DNA of 64,000 bases from Hyphomicrobiales bacterium (GTDB lineage: Bacteria; Pseudomonadota; Alphaproteobacteria; Rhizobiales; Rhizobiaceae). Each line of letters starts with the position of its first letter. The first letter of the stretch is position 1. The stretch lies in NCBI GenBank assembly GCA_900473745.1, contig UCMW01000004.1, positions 1 through 64,000 on the forward strand, read 5' to 3'. A model generated the notes under the pieces. It worked only from the letters and a program-made list of their open reading frames with translations. It was not told where the DNA came from and made no database searches. A program made the translations under genes and the position numbers. This document shows positions 8,880 through 19,268 of this stretch, one piece after another.

Positions 8880-9919
8880 GATATCTTGTCCAATGTGTCG
8901 GAGATGATCTGTGCCGTCTCGGGCCAATCGGGCAGCTGCACGCCCGCCTGCCGCGCAGCTGCCGCCAGTCTTTGTCGCGCGTGCGGATCGGTCAGCAGGA
9001 GACGCAGCGCTTGGCCAAAGGCATCTGCATCGTCTACCGGAACGAGTATGCCGGCTCCTTCAGGCACGACATCCGGCACGGCACCAGCCTTGCAGGCGAC
9101 GATCGGCAGCCCATGGGAGAGCGCTTCGGCAAAGACCATGCCATAGCCTTCGTAGCGGCTGGCCAGCGCGAAGATGTCGGCGCCGGCGAAGTAGCCTTTC
9201 GGATCGCCGACTTCGCCAGCAAGCTGCACGCGTTCGGCGAGATCCAGGTCGCTGACTTGGCATGAAAGTGCGGCACTTGTCGCCGGGTCGAGTGTTTTGC
9301 TGCCGATGATCGTTGCTTGCCAATCGAGATCCTCGATCGATTTCAGCGCCGAGAGCAGAACATCATGCCCCTTCCGGCGCGACAGCGTGCCGACCGAAAG
9401 GATCCGGGGGGCCGGATTGTCGGCGGGAGAAGAATCCGCGCGCTCTGTTCCTGGCAGCGCCACGGTGATGGATTGAGCCTCGACGCCGTAGTTTGCCGAA
9501 ACTTCACGTGCCGTCATCGGCGAGGTGACGATCACATGACGAGCAGAGGCAAGTGCCGCCCGTTCGCTTGCGCGGAATCTCTTCTGTTCACTCTCGGAAA
9601 GTCCGGTTTCGAGGGCGAGCGGATGGTGAACCAGTGAGACGATCCTGAGGCGCGCGGCCTCTGCCGTGGCCCAGGCATCCAGCACCCCGAAGGCAAGACC
9701 ATCCACCACCAGCAGCGTATTGTCTGGCAAGGCGGACAGCATCTTGCTCGCGCTTTTGATGGTCGCTTCCGAGGGCGCAGGAAAACCTTCCCCGAGCGGC
9801 AACAGGTCAACGGTCCAGCCGAGTGACCTCAATCCGTCGATCACCTTGCGATCATAGGCATAACCGCCGGTCTTCAGCGAAAGGTCGCCCGGATAGGCGA
9901 AGGTCAGCGAACGGCTCAA
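8876..9919 (-). CDS. Glycosyltransferase family 4
   Basis: Retaining GT-B glycosyltransferase (GT4-like, 347 aa). The N-terminal domain opens with LTFAYPGDLSLKTGGYAYDR (acceptor side). The C-terminal donor domain has ILSVGTLSRRKGHDVLLSA and the diagnostic ASRYEGYGMVFAEALSHGLP with the E-x7-E pattern. There is no signal peptide, so it is cytosolic. Its start overlaps the PTPS-like stop and its stop overlaps the methyltransferase start, both as ATGA, so the three proteins are made in coupled fashion. Glycosyl transfer onto a pterin or pyrimidine scaffold is suggested by the neighbours but is inferred. Confidence 0.85.
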   Translation of the reverse strand: MSRSLTFAYPGDLSLKTGGYAYDRKVIDGLRSLGWTVDLLPLGEGFPAPSEATIKSASKMLSALPDNTLLVVDGLAFGVLDAWATAEAARLRIVSLVHHPLALETGLSESEQKRFRASERAALASARHVIVTSPMTAREVSANYGVEAQSITVALPGTERADSSPADNPAPRILSVGTLSRRKGHDVLLSALKSIEDLDWQATIIGSKTLDPATSAALSCQVSDLDLAERVQLAGEVGDPKGYFAGADIFALASRYEGYGMVFAEALSHGLPIVACKAGAVPDVVPEGAGILVPVDDADAFGQALRLLLTDPHARQRLAAAARQAGVQLPDWPETAQIISDTLDKIS

Positions 9920-10314
9920 AGATCAGCCTCGTACCAGCCACGCGCCGTATGCGATTCATGCAGCATGACCTTCAGTCGGCAGATCCTGTGGCTTCCCGGT
10001 CCAAGACGCATTTCCGAAACCGCCTGAGCGAGCTGGTCGAAGACATGTTTGGCGATCACTTCCGTCGTGCTCACCTTACCCTTGAAGGCCTCGACCTCAT
10101 CGAGGTTCTTGTAGTTGAGCGGCTTCAGCACCTCCGACAGCACCGTCATGGCCGCACCGATATCGACGGCCAGGCCATCTTCGTCGACGTCCTTTGTGAA
10201 AAATGCCGCATCGACGACGAATGTCGCTCCATGCATTCCCTGGGCCGGGCCAAACACCGGACGCGGCAGGCTATGGGCGATCATGATATGGTCTCGGACT
10301 TCAACAGCAAACAT
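9916..10314 (-). CDS. 6-pyruvoyl-tetrahydropterin synthase-like protein lacking catalytic residues
   Basis: Small T-fold protein (132 aa) of the PTPS/QueD family. Recognisable pieces are the first zinc-type His in MIAHSLP (His14), MHGATF (His28) where the family has HGH, NYKNLDE where it has DHxNLD, and the pterin-anchoring Glu120 in LHES. The third zinc His is Ala30, the Asp-His dyad is Asn67-Tyr68, and no Cys precedes HGA. It should therefore not run the normal PTPS or QueD reaction; pterin or purine binding remains possible through Glu120. The start at 10314 has an AAGAGAG site, is 13 bp after the dehydrogenase gene, and fits the family's N-terminus. Confidence 0.75.
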   Translation of the reverse strand: MFAVEVRDHIMIAHSLPRPVFGPAQGMHGATFVVDAAFFTKDVDEDGLAVDIGAAMTVLSEVLKPLNYKNLDEVEAFKGKVSTTEVIAKHVFDQLAQAVSEMRLGPGSHRICRLKVMLHESHTARGWYEADL

Positions 10315-10327
10315 AGGCTCTCTTTCG

Positions 10328-11347
10328 TCAGTAGCGGATGCGATGGCACAGCGTGTCTTGTGAAGACAAGATACGAGCGTAGGCGTCGGGCAGTTCAGAA
10401 AAAGCGGTTTCACCTGAAATCAGGCGATCGAGGCGTGGGTCGAGCAGCAGTTCGAGGGCCTTCGCCATGCGTCGTGCATATGTCCAGCGCGCGCGTCGCG
10501 CCGCTGGAATCCCTCCCACCTGCGAGCTGACCAGCGAAAGCCGGCGCGAATGGAAGGCACCGCCGAGCGGGATTGATACGGCACGGTCACCATACCAGCT
10601 GGCCTCGACGATCTTCGCCTCCATCCCGGCATGGGTGATGGCCTCCTGCAGAGCCTCCGCTGCGGCAGTCGCGTTCACCAGCACGTCGAATTCGCCCTCG
10701 AGCGACCCCGCCGGGATGAAGGTCAGGCCGAGCGCGACCGCCAGTTCCTGCCGCGCCGTATCGACGTCGACAACGAACGTCTCGGTGCCGACGATCCGGG
10801 ACGCGAGATAGGCGACAAGCGAGCCGACCACGCCGGCGCCGAAGACCGCGACGCGATCACCTGGCTGAATGCCGGCGTCCCAGACGATATTGAGGGCCGT
10901 TTCCATGTTTGCCGCAAGAACCGCCCGCCGCGCTGGTAGCGTATCCGGCAGGACAGTGACCTGATCAGCGGGCAGGATGAACCTGTCCTGATGCGGGAAC
11001 AGGGCGAACACCTCCTTGCCGACAAGATGAGACGGTCCTGCTTCGATCTGCCCGACGGCGGCATAACCGTATTTCACCGGGAAGGGGAAGCTGCCCTCCA
11101 TATGTGGTCCGCGCATGCGTGCAAATTCGCTTTCCGGCACCAGGCCGCGAAAGATCAATGCCTCCGTGCCGCGGCTGATCCCGCTGAACAGCGTACGCAC
11201 GAGAACCTCGTTCACGGATGGCTGTCCAAGTCTCTCCTGGCGCAATCGGCAGCTTTCCGGGGCTTCGAACCAGAGCGCGGAGGCTGCTTCCCGTTCGAAC
11301 ACGGTCTGTTCATTTGCCTCGATCTTCACACTGCGACCCCCGCGCAC
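10328..11347 (-). CDS. Zinc-less MDR-family dehydrogenase (BchC-like)
   Basis: Medium-chain dehydrogenase/reductase. The nucleotide-binding motif is VAVFGAGVVGSLVAYLAS. The catalytic domain carries FSGISRGTEALIFRG where zinc alcohol dehydrogenases have a Cys in GxCGTD, and the next His-Glu pair is also missing. This matches the zinc-independent branch that includes BchC-type enzymes. The frame opens with GTG at 11347; a second GTG at 11329 (VKIEANEQ) is equally possible because neither has a strong ribosome site. It is the first gene of the minus-strand operon and is divergent from the GTP cyclohydrolase II gene. The substrate is unknown; oxidation of a side-chain alcohol on the pathway product is a guess. 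Confidence 0.8.
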   Translation of the reverse strand: MRGGRSVKIEANEQTVFEREAASALWFEAPESCRLRQERLGQPSVNEVLVRTLFSGISRGTEALIFRGLVPESEFARMRGPHMEGSFPFPVKYGYAAVGQIEAGPSHLVGKEVFALFPHQDRFILPADQVTVLPDTLPARRAVLAANMETALNIVWDAGIQPGDRVAVFGAGVVGSLVAYLASRIVGTETFVVDVDTARQELAVALGLTFIPAGSLEGEFDVLVNATAAAEALQEAITHAGMEAKIVEASWYGDRAVSIPLGGAFHSRRLSLVSSQVGGIPAARRARWTYARRMAKALELLLDPRLDRLISGETAFSELPDAYARILSSQDTLCHRIRY

Positions 11348-11402
11348 TACATGATTGTTTCAAGTGGAACGTATTGCGAGAGAAAGCATTTGGTTCCGTA
11401 AC

Positions 11403-11426
11403 CGTCATCAAATTAAATTTATGACG
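11403..11426. promoter_or_regulatory. 24-bp imperfect palindrome in divergent promoter
   Basis: The left arm CGTCATCAAATT and right arm AAATTTATGACG match at 10 of 12 positions with no spacer. It sits in the 143-bp gap between the divergent dehydrogenase and GTP cyclohydrolase II genes, in an AT-rich core, which is the expected place for a shared operator. No regulator gene is adjacent. Confidence 0.55.
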
Positions 11427-11490
11427 AATGCGCAAACCATCGCCGGAGCTGAGGCGTAGTGCTTGCCACTGATTAGGGAGTGTATGCCTC

Positions 11491-12597
11491 ATGTCGAAGT
11501 CCAGCCAGCCCGCTTTCCAGTTCCCCACCGCTGAGATCGAAGTCGAACGAGCCGTGTCCGAGCTGCGTTATGGCCGCCCCGTGGTGATCAGCGAGGGTGA
11601 CAGGAAGATTGCTGCTATCGCGCTCGATTGCGTCGCGCCCTCCCTTTTCGACCAGTTCGCGGCAGTGACCGAGAACCGTCACGGCCTTCTGCTGACCGCG
11701 CCTCGTGCCGCCCGTCTAGGGATCGGCATGGACCGCGATGTGGTGGCGCCGCTTGCCGGCCTTTCCTTCGATGCTGCGTCGCGCCTCGCTTACGCACTTG
11801 GCGCTGAAAAGCCTGCGCTCTGGCAACCCGCGGACGCTCTGGCGGTCCAATCGGCCGAACTTGCCCGCCTTGCGCTCCTGCTGCCGGCCATGGTTCTAGC
11901 TGACGTTTCCACCATTGGTGACCGGTTCGCCGGATGCTGCGAGATCGCATCAACGCGCTTGAAGGGTGCCGATTCTGCCCGGCAGCGCTTCGACAAGGTT
12001 GTCCGGACCCGTGTTCCGTTGAAGGACCTCGGCGACGCCGATTTCGTGATCTTCCGCGGCGGTCTTGCGCAGAAGGATCAGGTGGCGATCGTGGTCGGCA
12101 AGCCGGATGTATCAAAGACAGTGCCAATCCGAATTCACTCGTCCTGCATCACGGGTGATCTTTGCGGTTCGCTGAAATGCGATTGCGGCGACCAGCTGCG
12201 CAACGGCCTGACGCTTCTCAAGCAGGCTGGAGGCGGTGTGCTGCTCTATCTCGATCAGGAAGGTCGCGGCACCGGCATCGGCGCCAAGATGCGCGCCTAT
12301 GGCTATCAGCATCTGGGGCTGGATACGATCGACGCTGACGCCGAACTCGGGCTCGCGGAAGATCATCGACGCTATGAGGCCGCTGTCGCCATGCTGCGGC
12401 TCCTCGATATTTCGAAGGTCGCGGTCTACACGAACAATCCGACCAAGATTGCAGGCCTCAAGCTGGGCGGCATCGAGGTCGAGGCTCGCGCACCTGTCAA
12501 CGGCCGTGTGACGGCGGAAAACGAGAACTACCTGCGTACCAAGACTTTACGTGCTGGCCACATGATGGATCTGGAAACGCTGGTCGCCGCAGAATAA
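11491..12597 (+). CDS. ribA: GTP cyclohydrolase II (RibA) with degenerate RibB-like N-terminus
   Basis: Zinc enzyme converting GTP to 2,5-diamino-6-ribosylamino-4(3H)-pyrimidinone 5'-phosphate, formate and pyrophosphate. Zinc ligands are Cys219, Cys230 and Cys232 in SSCITGDLCGSLKCDCGDQL, followed by the catalytic loop YLDQEGRGTGIGAK (about 253-266). Residues 1-150 resemble the DHBP synthase fold (IEVERAVSELRYGRPVVIS) but lack its acidic active-site motif, as is common in alphaproteobacteria. It could be the cell's housekeeping RibA or a dedicated copy for the surrounding locus. A stand-alone reductase, PTPS-like protein, glycosyltransferase and methyltransferase nearby favour a role beyond riboflavin. 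The stop is 27 bp before the next gene. Confidence 0.88.
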   Translation: MSKSSQPAFQFPTAEIEVERAVSELRYGRPVVISEGDRKIAAIALDCVAPSLFDQFAAVTENRHGLLLTAPRAARLGIGMDRDVVAPLAGLSFDAASRLAYALGAEKPALWQPADALAVQSAELARLALLLPAMVLADVSTIGDRFAGCCEIASTRLKGADSARQRFDKVVRTRVPLKDLGDADFVIFRGGLAQKDQVAIVVGKPDVSKTVPIRIHSSCITGDLCGSLKCDCGDQLRNGLTLLKQAGGGVLLYLDQEGRGTGIGAKMRAYGYQHLGLDTIDADAELGLAEDHRRYEAAVAMLRLLDISKVAVYTNNPTKIAGLKLGGIEVEARAPVNGRVTAENENYLRTKTLRAGHMMDLETLVAAE

Positions 12598-12624
12598 TAT
12601 TCAGGCGGGCAGGGAGGATCACAG

Positions 12625-13437
12625 ATGGCAAGCGAGCCGGAACGGCTTGGCGGCGACAATTTCGTCGAATCTTGGAGTGCGAGCGGAGCAGGTCTCGCAG
12701 CGCGTTTGCTTGAGAGGCGCGGTCTCCTCAACAATACGCTCGCAACGCTGTCCGGGCTTCTTGCCGGGACCTCCGTCGTTGCCGTGCTCGTTTCCTTCCA
12801 CCTGCCGGTCGGGTGGGATTTTGTTGCCTCCGTCATCCTGTCACTCGCCCTGATGTTTTCACTGGTCGTCTATGCCCTGCCGGCGCATCCCCATCGCCGC
12901 TTCGGCTATGCCAATCTGGTGACCGCTTTCCGGGCCTCCCTCGTCAGCCTGACATTTGCAACCGTTGTCTGTTTCGAAAGTCTGGCCGCGACTGACATTG
13001 CGTTATGGACCCTTGTCGGCGTGGTGCTCTTCGCGCTGGCCCTGGATGGGGTAGATGGGTTTCTCGCCCGGCGTTATGGCCAGGAATCACCGTTCGGTGC
13101 GCGTTTCGACATGGAAGTCGACGCTCTCCTGATCCTCGTCCTTTCACTGGCGGCGGCTCTCTTGGGTAAGGCGGGGCTCTGGGTGCTGCTGATCGGCCTC
13201 ATGCGCTACGCCTTCGTGGCCACTGGCTGGGTCCTGCCGCGATTGAACGGTGAACTGTCTTCGTCGTTCCGGCGCAAGCTGGTCTGTGTGGTACAGATCG
13301 CGGCGCTCTGCATCATTCTGGTGCCGTTCGTCACACCGCCCTATTCTACGGCAATTGCCGCGGCTGCTCTCAGTGCGCTTGTCTATTCCTTTGCCGTGGA
13401 CATCCTCTTCCTCCTGCGTCAGCCGGTCGAAACATGA
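12625..13437 (+). CDS. CDP-alcohol phosphatidyltransferase family membrane protein
   Basis: Integral membrane enzyme with about six hydrophobic segments. The complete family signature is present: ALDGVDGFLARRYG, then FGARFDMEVDAL, matching DxxDGxxAR-x8-GxxxDxxxD, so metal-dependent transfer of a phospho-alcohol from a CDP-activated lipid or alcohol should be possible. An N-terminal soluble stretch of about 35 residues precedes the first helix. The gene follows ribA by 27 bp and overlaps the FkbM gene by 4 bp. The acceptor is unknown. Linking it to the pterin-like genes through operon position is an inference. Confidence 0.85.
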   Translation: MASEPERLGGDNFVESWSASGAGLAARLLERRGLLNNTLATLSGLLAGTSVVAVLVSFHLPVGWDFVASVILSLALMFSLVVYALPAHPHRRFGYANLVTAFRASLVSLTFATVVCFESLAATDIALWTLVGVVLFALALDGVDGFLARRYGQESPFGARFDMEVDALLILVLSLAAALLGKAGLWVLLIGLMRYAFVATGWVLPRLNGELSSSFRRKLVCVVQIAALCIILVPFVTPPYSTAIAAAALSALVYSFAVDILFLLRQPVET

Positions 13438-14192
13438 TGGCGCTCGTCGATCGCTTCTCGGCCTCCCTCGGGCTCGCGCGCTCCATCGTGGTCTATTACG
13501 GCCAGCCTTGGCGGCGTTCAGCCCTGCACCGCTTCTACCGCTCCATCGTCAAGCCTAGTGATCTCGTCTTCGATATCGGCGCTCATGTCGGCAGTCGCAG
13601 CAGCACGCTGATCAGTCTTGGCGCGAAAGTCGTCGCAGTCGAGCCGCAGCCCGCCTTTGCCGATTTCATCGAGAAGCGCTTCGCCGGACTGCTGACCGGA
13701 TTCGAGCGGGTAGCAGTTGGCCGCCAAGCTGGAGAGATCGATCTACTCATCTCGAGCCGTCATCCGACAGTGACGAGCATTTCGAGCCGTTTCGTCGAGA
13801 CGGTCGGGCAGAGCAAGGGATTTGCGCGTGTCGTCTGGGACCGGAAGGTGAGGGTCCCCATGGTGACCCTCGACCACCTGATCGCAAAATACGGCATGCC
13901 CGCATTCTGCAAGATCGATGTGGAGGGCGCCGAGGCGGAGATCCTCTACGGCCTCACCAAACCGATCCCGATGATCGCCTTTGAGTATATTCCCGCAATG
14001 CCCTCTGTCGCCTCCAATGCGATCGATCGGCTCATGGGCCTCGGGGCCTACCGGTTCAACCGCGTCGTGGGCGAACAGCATCGCTTCGTGTCGGAGCGTT
14101 GGAAGACGGCGGACGAACTGCTCGTCGAACTGTCGCAGATGCCGGCCGAGGGGGCGTCGGGCGATGTCTATGCCCGGCTCGATCGCCAATGA
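13434..14192 (+). CDS. FkbM-family methyltransferase
   Basis: SAM-dependent methyltransferase of the FkbM type, which usually O-methylates sugars or polyketides. SAM-binding region: PSDLVFDIGAHVGSRSSTLISLG at about residues 41-63, with VVAVEPQPAF next. The family hallmark KIDVEGAEAEILYG is near residue 161, and MIAFEY follows. The ATG overlaps the stop of the CDP-alcohol transferase gene (ATGA). It is the last gene of the ribA operon and ends 9 bp before the convergent flippase-like gene. A sugar methylation on a glycolipid made here is plausible but unproven. Confidence 0.85.
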   Translation: MMALVDRFSASLGLARSIVVYYGQPWRRSALHRFYRSIVKPSDLVFDIGAHVGSRSSTLISLGAKVVAVEPQPAFADFIEKRFAGLLTGFERVAVGRQAGEIDLLISSRHPTVTSISSRFVETVGQSKGFARVVWDRKVRVPMVTLDHLIAKYGMPAFCKIDVEGAEAEILYGLTKPIPMIAFEYIPAMPSVASNAIDRLMGLGAYRFNRVVGEQHRFVSERWKTADELLVELSQMPAEGASGDVYARLDRQ

Positions 14193-14200
14193 TCCGGAGT

Positions 14201-15172
14201 TCAGGCTCGGCGAGGCCTGCCACGGATTGCTCCGAGCGAAAGGATAACAAGTCCCGGCAGGGCGCCGGCAAGGGACAGGCCGCCATAAACAATGCTTGCC
14301 GCAAGCCCCTCGGTGGATGTCGCCCCGACGAGCGGCCAAAGCGCCATCGCGGCTGCTTCACGCGTGCCCCAACCACCGAAGCCAGCGGGTATCAGCATGA
14401 CGACCAGACTGAGCGGAATGACCGTCAGGGCGGCTTTCCAGGGCAGCTGCGCGCCGACTGCATCGCTTGCAAGGAAGAAACATGCGACATAGGTAGCAAC
14501 GATCAGCAGGCTCATGCCTGCCTGGATCAACAGCGCGCCGTCGCGTACGAACACGGCGGACACTTCGTCCGAGAATTGCCTAATCCACGAGAAGCGCTGC
14601 TTGATGACGATCATGCCGACACCGATTGCGGCGACAACGAGAATGAAGCCGAGAGCGATGTGAAGCGAGAGCTCTCCCGCTTCCTTTCCACCCAGAACGA
14701 GCGGCCACACGAAGAGGCCGCTCAGGGCCAGCACGAACAAGGCCATTTGTCCGGACAGCCGCTCGAACAGGACGGCCTTCGCCGGCCGTTTCCAGCCGCC
14801 GGGTCCGTCACTTCGCATGCGATAGGCGCGGACCGCATCGCCGGCTACACCGCCTGGAAGGGTTTGGTTGAGAAAACTCGCGACATAATATTCGCTGACG
14901 GCGAGCGGCAGGGGCATGGTCTCACCGAGCCGCGCGGCCGTGAAGCGCCAGCGGAGCGCCGAGACGGCAATCTGGATCTGGACGAGCATGAGACCAGCGA
15001 TCAAATGTCCCGCCGACAACTGCTGAAAGGCACCCTTCAGGGCCTCGAGATCCGTTCTGGAAACCATAAATGCCAGAAGGGCGACGAGAGCGAGGGGAAC
15101 AAGGAGGCGCAGCAGGGGCAAATCGTGGGACTTCCGTCGTTTGAAAATGAACTGTCGGAGACCTATACGCAA
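14201..15172 (-). CDS. Lysylphosphatidylglycerol synthase TM-region family (UPF0104) protein
   Basis: Polytopic membrane protein with about seven or eight segments, related to the transmembrane half of MprF/AglD proteins, which include lipid flippases. Typical patterns are ALRWRFTAARLG, FLNQTLPGGVAGDAVRAYRM, and PAGFGGWGTREAAA near the C-terminus. It lacks the soluble aminoacyl-transferase domain. The longest frame starts with an ATG at 15325, but that would overlap the divergent sulfatase gene by 73 bp. A TTG at 15172 or 15223 is more likely and I report 15172 with low start confidence. A role in moving a lipid-linked product across the membrane is inferred. Confidence 0.78.
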   Translation of the reverse strand: MRIGLRQFIFKRRKSHDLPLLRLLVPLALVALLAFMVSRTDLEALKGAFQQLSAGHLIAGLMLVQIQIAVSALRWRFTAARLGETMPLPLAVSEYYVASFLNQTLPGGVAGDAVRAYRMRSDGPGGWKRPAKAVLFERLSGQMALFVLALSGLFVWPLVLGGKEAGELSLHIALGFILVVAAIGVGMIVIKQRFSWIRQFSDEVSAVFVRDGALLIQAGMSLLIVATYVACFFLASDAVGAQLPWKAALTVIPLSLVVMLIPAGFGGWGTREAAAMALWPLVGATSTEGLAASIVYGGLSLAGALPGLVILSLGAIRGRPRRA

Positions 15173-15252
15173 GAAATGATCCAGCAGACCTTCATGGCGA
15201 TAAAACCGCTTGTGCGCAATCAATATCAGGCTGGGCTCAGGGACCTCATCCC

Positions 15253-16843
15253 ATGTTGAAGCCCGAAACTGGCATCCGTCCCTATCTCGGCGCCGTGATC
15301 GTCTCGGTGATTGCCTGGTTGGCATTCACCCTTCCGGATCATCCGGCCGCGATCGGATGGGACGCCTTCGCGCGCCTGCCGCTCGAATGGCCGCTCTTGA
15401 TACTCCTTTTGCTCGTCGTGCCCCGACTTCTGCGAAAGTCGGCCGCCCTTCTCTGCGGGCTGCTGCTCCTGACCATCCTCTTCCTGAAAATCGCAGACAT
15501 CGGTACCAAGTCGGCATTCGAACGGCCGTTCAATCCCTATCTGGACGCCAAGATGCTGGCCGATGGCTGGAACCTGATGTCCGGCACGGTGGGAACGCTC
15601 GCGGCTCTGACTGGTGTGGTCGCCGCGATCCTTGGCCTTGCGGTGGTCCTGGTCGTTTTTCTGATCGCGGCCCGATGGCTTACGGTCATGCCACCGCCAG
15701 CACGTTCCTGGTTGGTGATATCATTGGCTGCCCTCACGCTCGTTGGCGGCCTGGCAGCCTTCATCGGCACGCCGAGGATCGAGGCGCGCATTCCTTCTTA
15801 TCTCGGCGCCCGGCTCGCGCTCATTGTCAGATCCGTCGAGGACATGCATGTTTTCGAAGCAGACCTGGCGAAGGGGGAGGGGCCTCGCACCGGTGGCGGG
15901 CTGTTCGCCCGTGTCGCGAACAAGGATGTCGTCTTCCTCTTCGTCGAGTCCTACGGCAGGTCGGCCGTCGAGGATCCGCGTTATGCCGGAACGACTCGAT
16001 CGCGTCTGACAAGCGTTCAGGCCGAAATCGAAATTGCGGGGCTGGCCTCGGCCAGCGCCTGGGCGACATCACCGACTGTCGGCGGCCTGAGCTGGCTCGC
16101 CCATGGCACGCTCCTGTCGGGCCTCTGGATCGACAGCCAGGCCCGCTATGACCGCCTGATGATCAGCAGCCAGCCGAGCCTCAACCGTCTCTTCTCCGAA
16201 GCCGGCTGGAAGAGCGTCGCGGCCATGCCCGCGATCACCATGGATTGGCCGGAGGCGGCCTACTATGGTTATCGGCAGGTTCTGGCTGCAGCTGATCTCG
16301 ATTATCGTGGCAAGCCGTTCAACTGGGTGACAATGCCCGACCAGTACACGCTCTCTGCCTTCGAACGCCTCGGCCGGATCCCGGCTCGAACCGCAGGTGA
16401 TAATGTCATGGCGGAGATCGCGCTGATTTCCAGTCACGCGCCCTGGACGCCGGTCCCGAGACTCGTCGACTGGGCTGCGGTCGGCGACGGCACGATCTTC
16501 AATGCGCAGGCTGAAAGCGGTGATCCGCCCTCCGTGGTCTGGGCCGATCCGGAGCGCGTGCGGCGCCAATACATCCAGACGATCGACTATTCGCTCGAGA
16601 CGCTCGGCAGCTACATGGCACGGTTCGGTGCGGATACGGTCTTCGTCATCCTGGGCGATCACCAGCCGGCCACCATCATCACCGGACCTAATGCATCGCG
16701 TGCCGTGCCGATTCATGTCGTCTCGACCGACAGAGACCTGATTGAAAGCTTCGAAGCGCAAGGCTTCACGGCCGGCATGCTTCCCGGAGCACAGACCCGC
16801 GAATGGCAGATGGACGAGATGCGGCAGGTGCTGATCGATCGCT

Positions 16844-16857
<14 letters not shown>
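15253..16857 (+). CDS. Membrane-anchored sulfatase/phosphoethanolamine-transferase-like protein
   Basis: Alkaline-phosphatase-superfamily protein of the sulfatase/LTA-synthase type. The N-terminal half (about residues 1-190) holds four or five membrane helices. The C-terminal half is the periplasmic catalytic domain: VVFLFVESYGRSAVED (first metal Glu), ATSPTVGGLSWLAHG (Thr/Ser nucleophile region), SSHAPWTPVP, and VFVILGDHQPA (metal-binding Asp-His). Such enzymes move phosphoglycerol or phosphoethanolamine from lipids, or hydrolyse sulfate or phosphate esters. Its promoter region faces the flippase-like gene, and the 3' end overlaps pobR by 14 bp. Actual donor and acceptor are unknown. Confidence 0.82.
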
Positions 16858-19061
<2,204 letters not shown>

Positions 19062-19091
19062 CCGCTCGGACGGCCAATCGAAGTCTCTTGT

Positions 19092-19108
19092 CAAACAATA
19101 ATTGTTTG
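19092..19108. promoter_or_regulatory. 17-bp perfect palindrome upstream of aldehyde dehydrogenase gene
   Basis: CAAACAAT-A-ATTGTTTG: two 8-bp arms around one A, about 160 bp before the vdh start. The 10-mer CTTGTCAAAC that overlaps its left edge (19087-19096) recurs at 21374-21383 in front of the MarR gene, which suggests a common regulator. Confidence 0.5.
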
Positions 19109-19268
19109 TTAGACTTACAAAATAGGCGGAGCCACCAAAGATGGTGCCGTTGGAAGAGGTGCCGCTGCGAGCCGGAGGGAATCGATCTGAGATCGATGGC
19201 TGGGGCGGGAATGACAACCGGCCGTCGCCCGGTTCATCAGTGCCAATAACACAGGAGGAGATTTAATC

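Noticed and set aside
14099..15259. Plus-strand frame opposite the flippase-like gene
   Set aside because: The minus-strand protein has clear membrane helices and family motifs; the plus frame is a hydrophilic shadow that also runs across the fkbM end.
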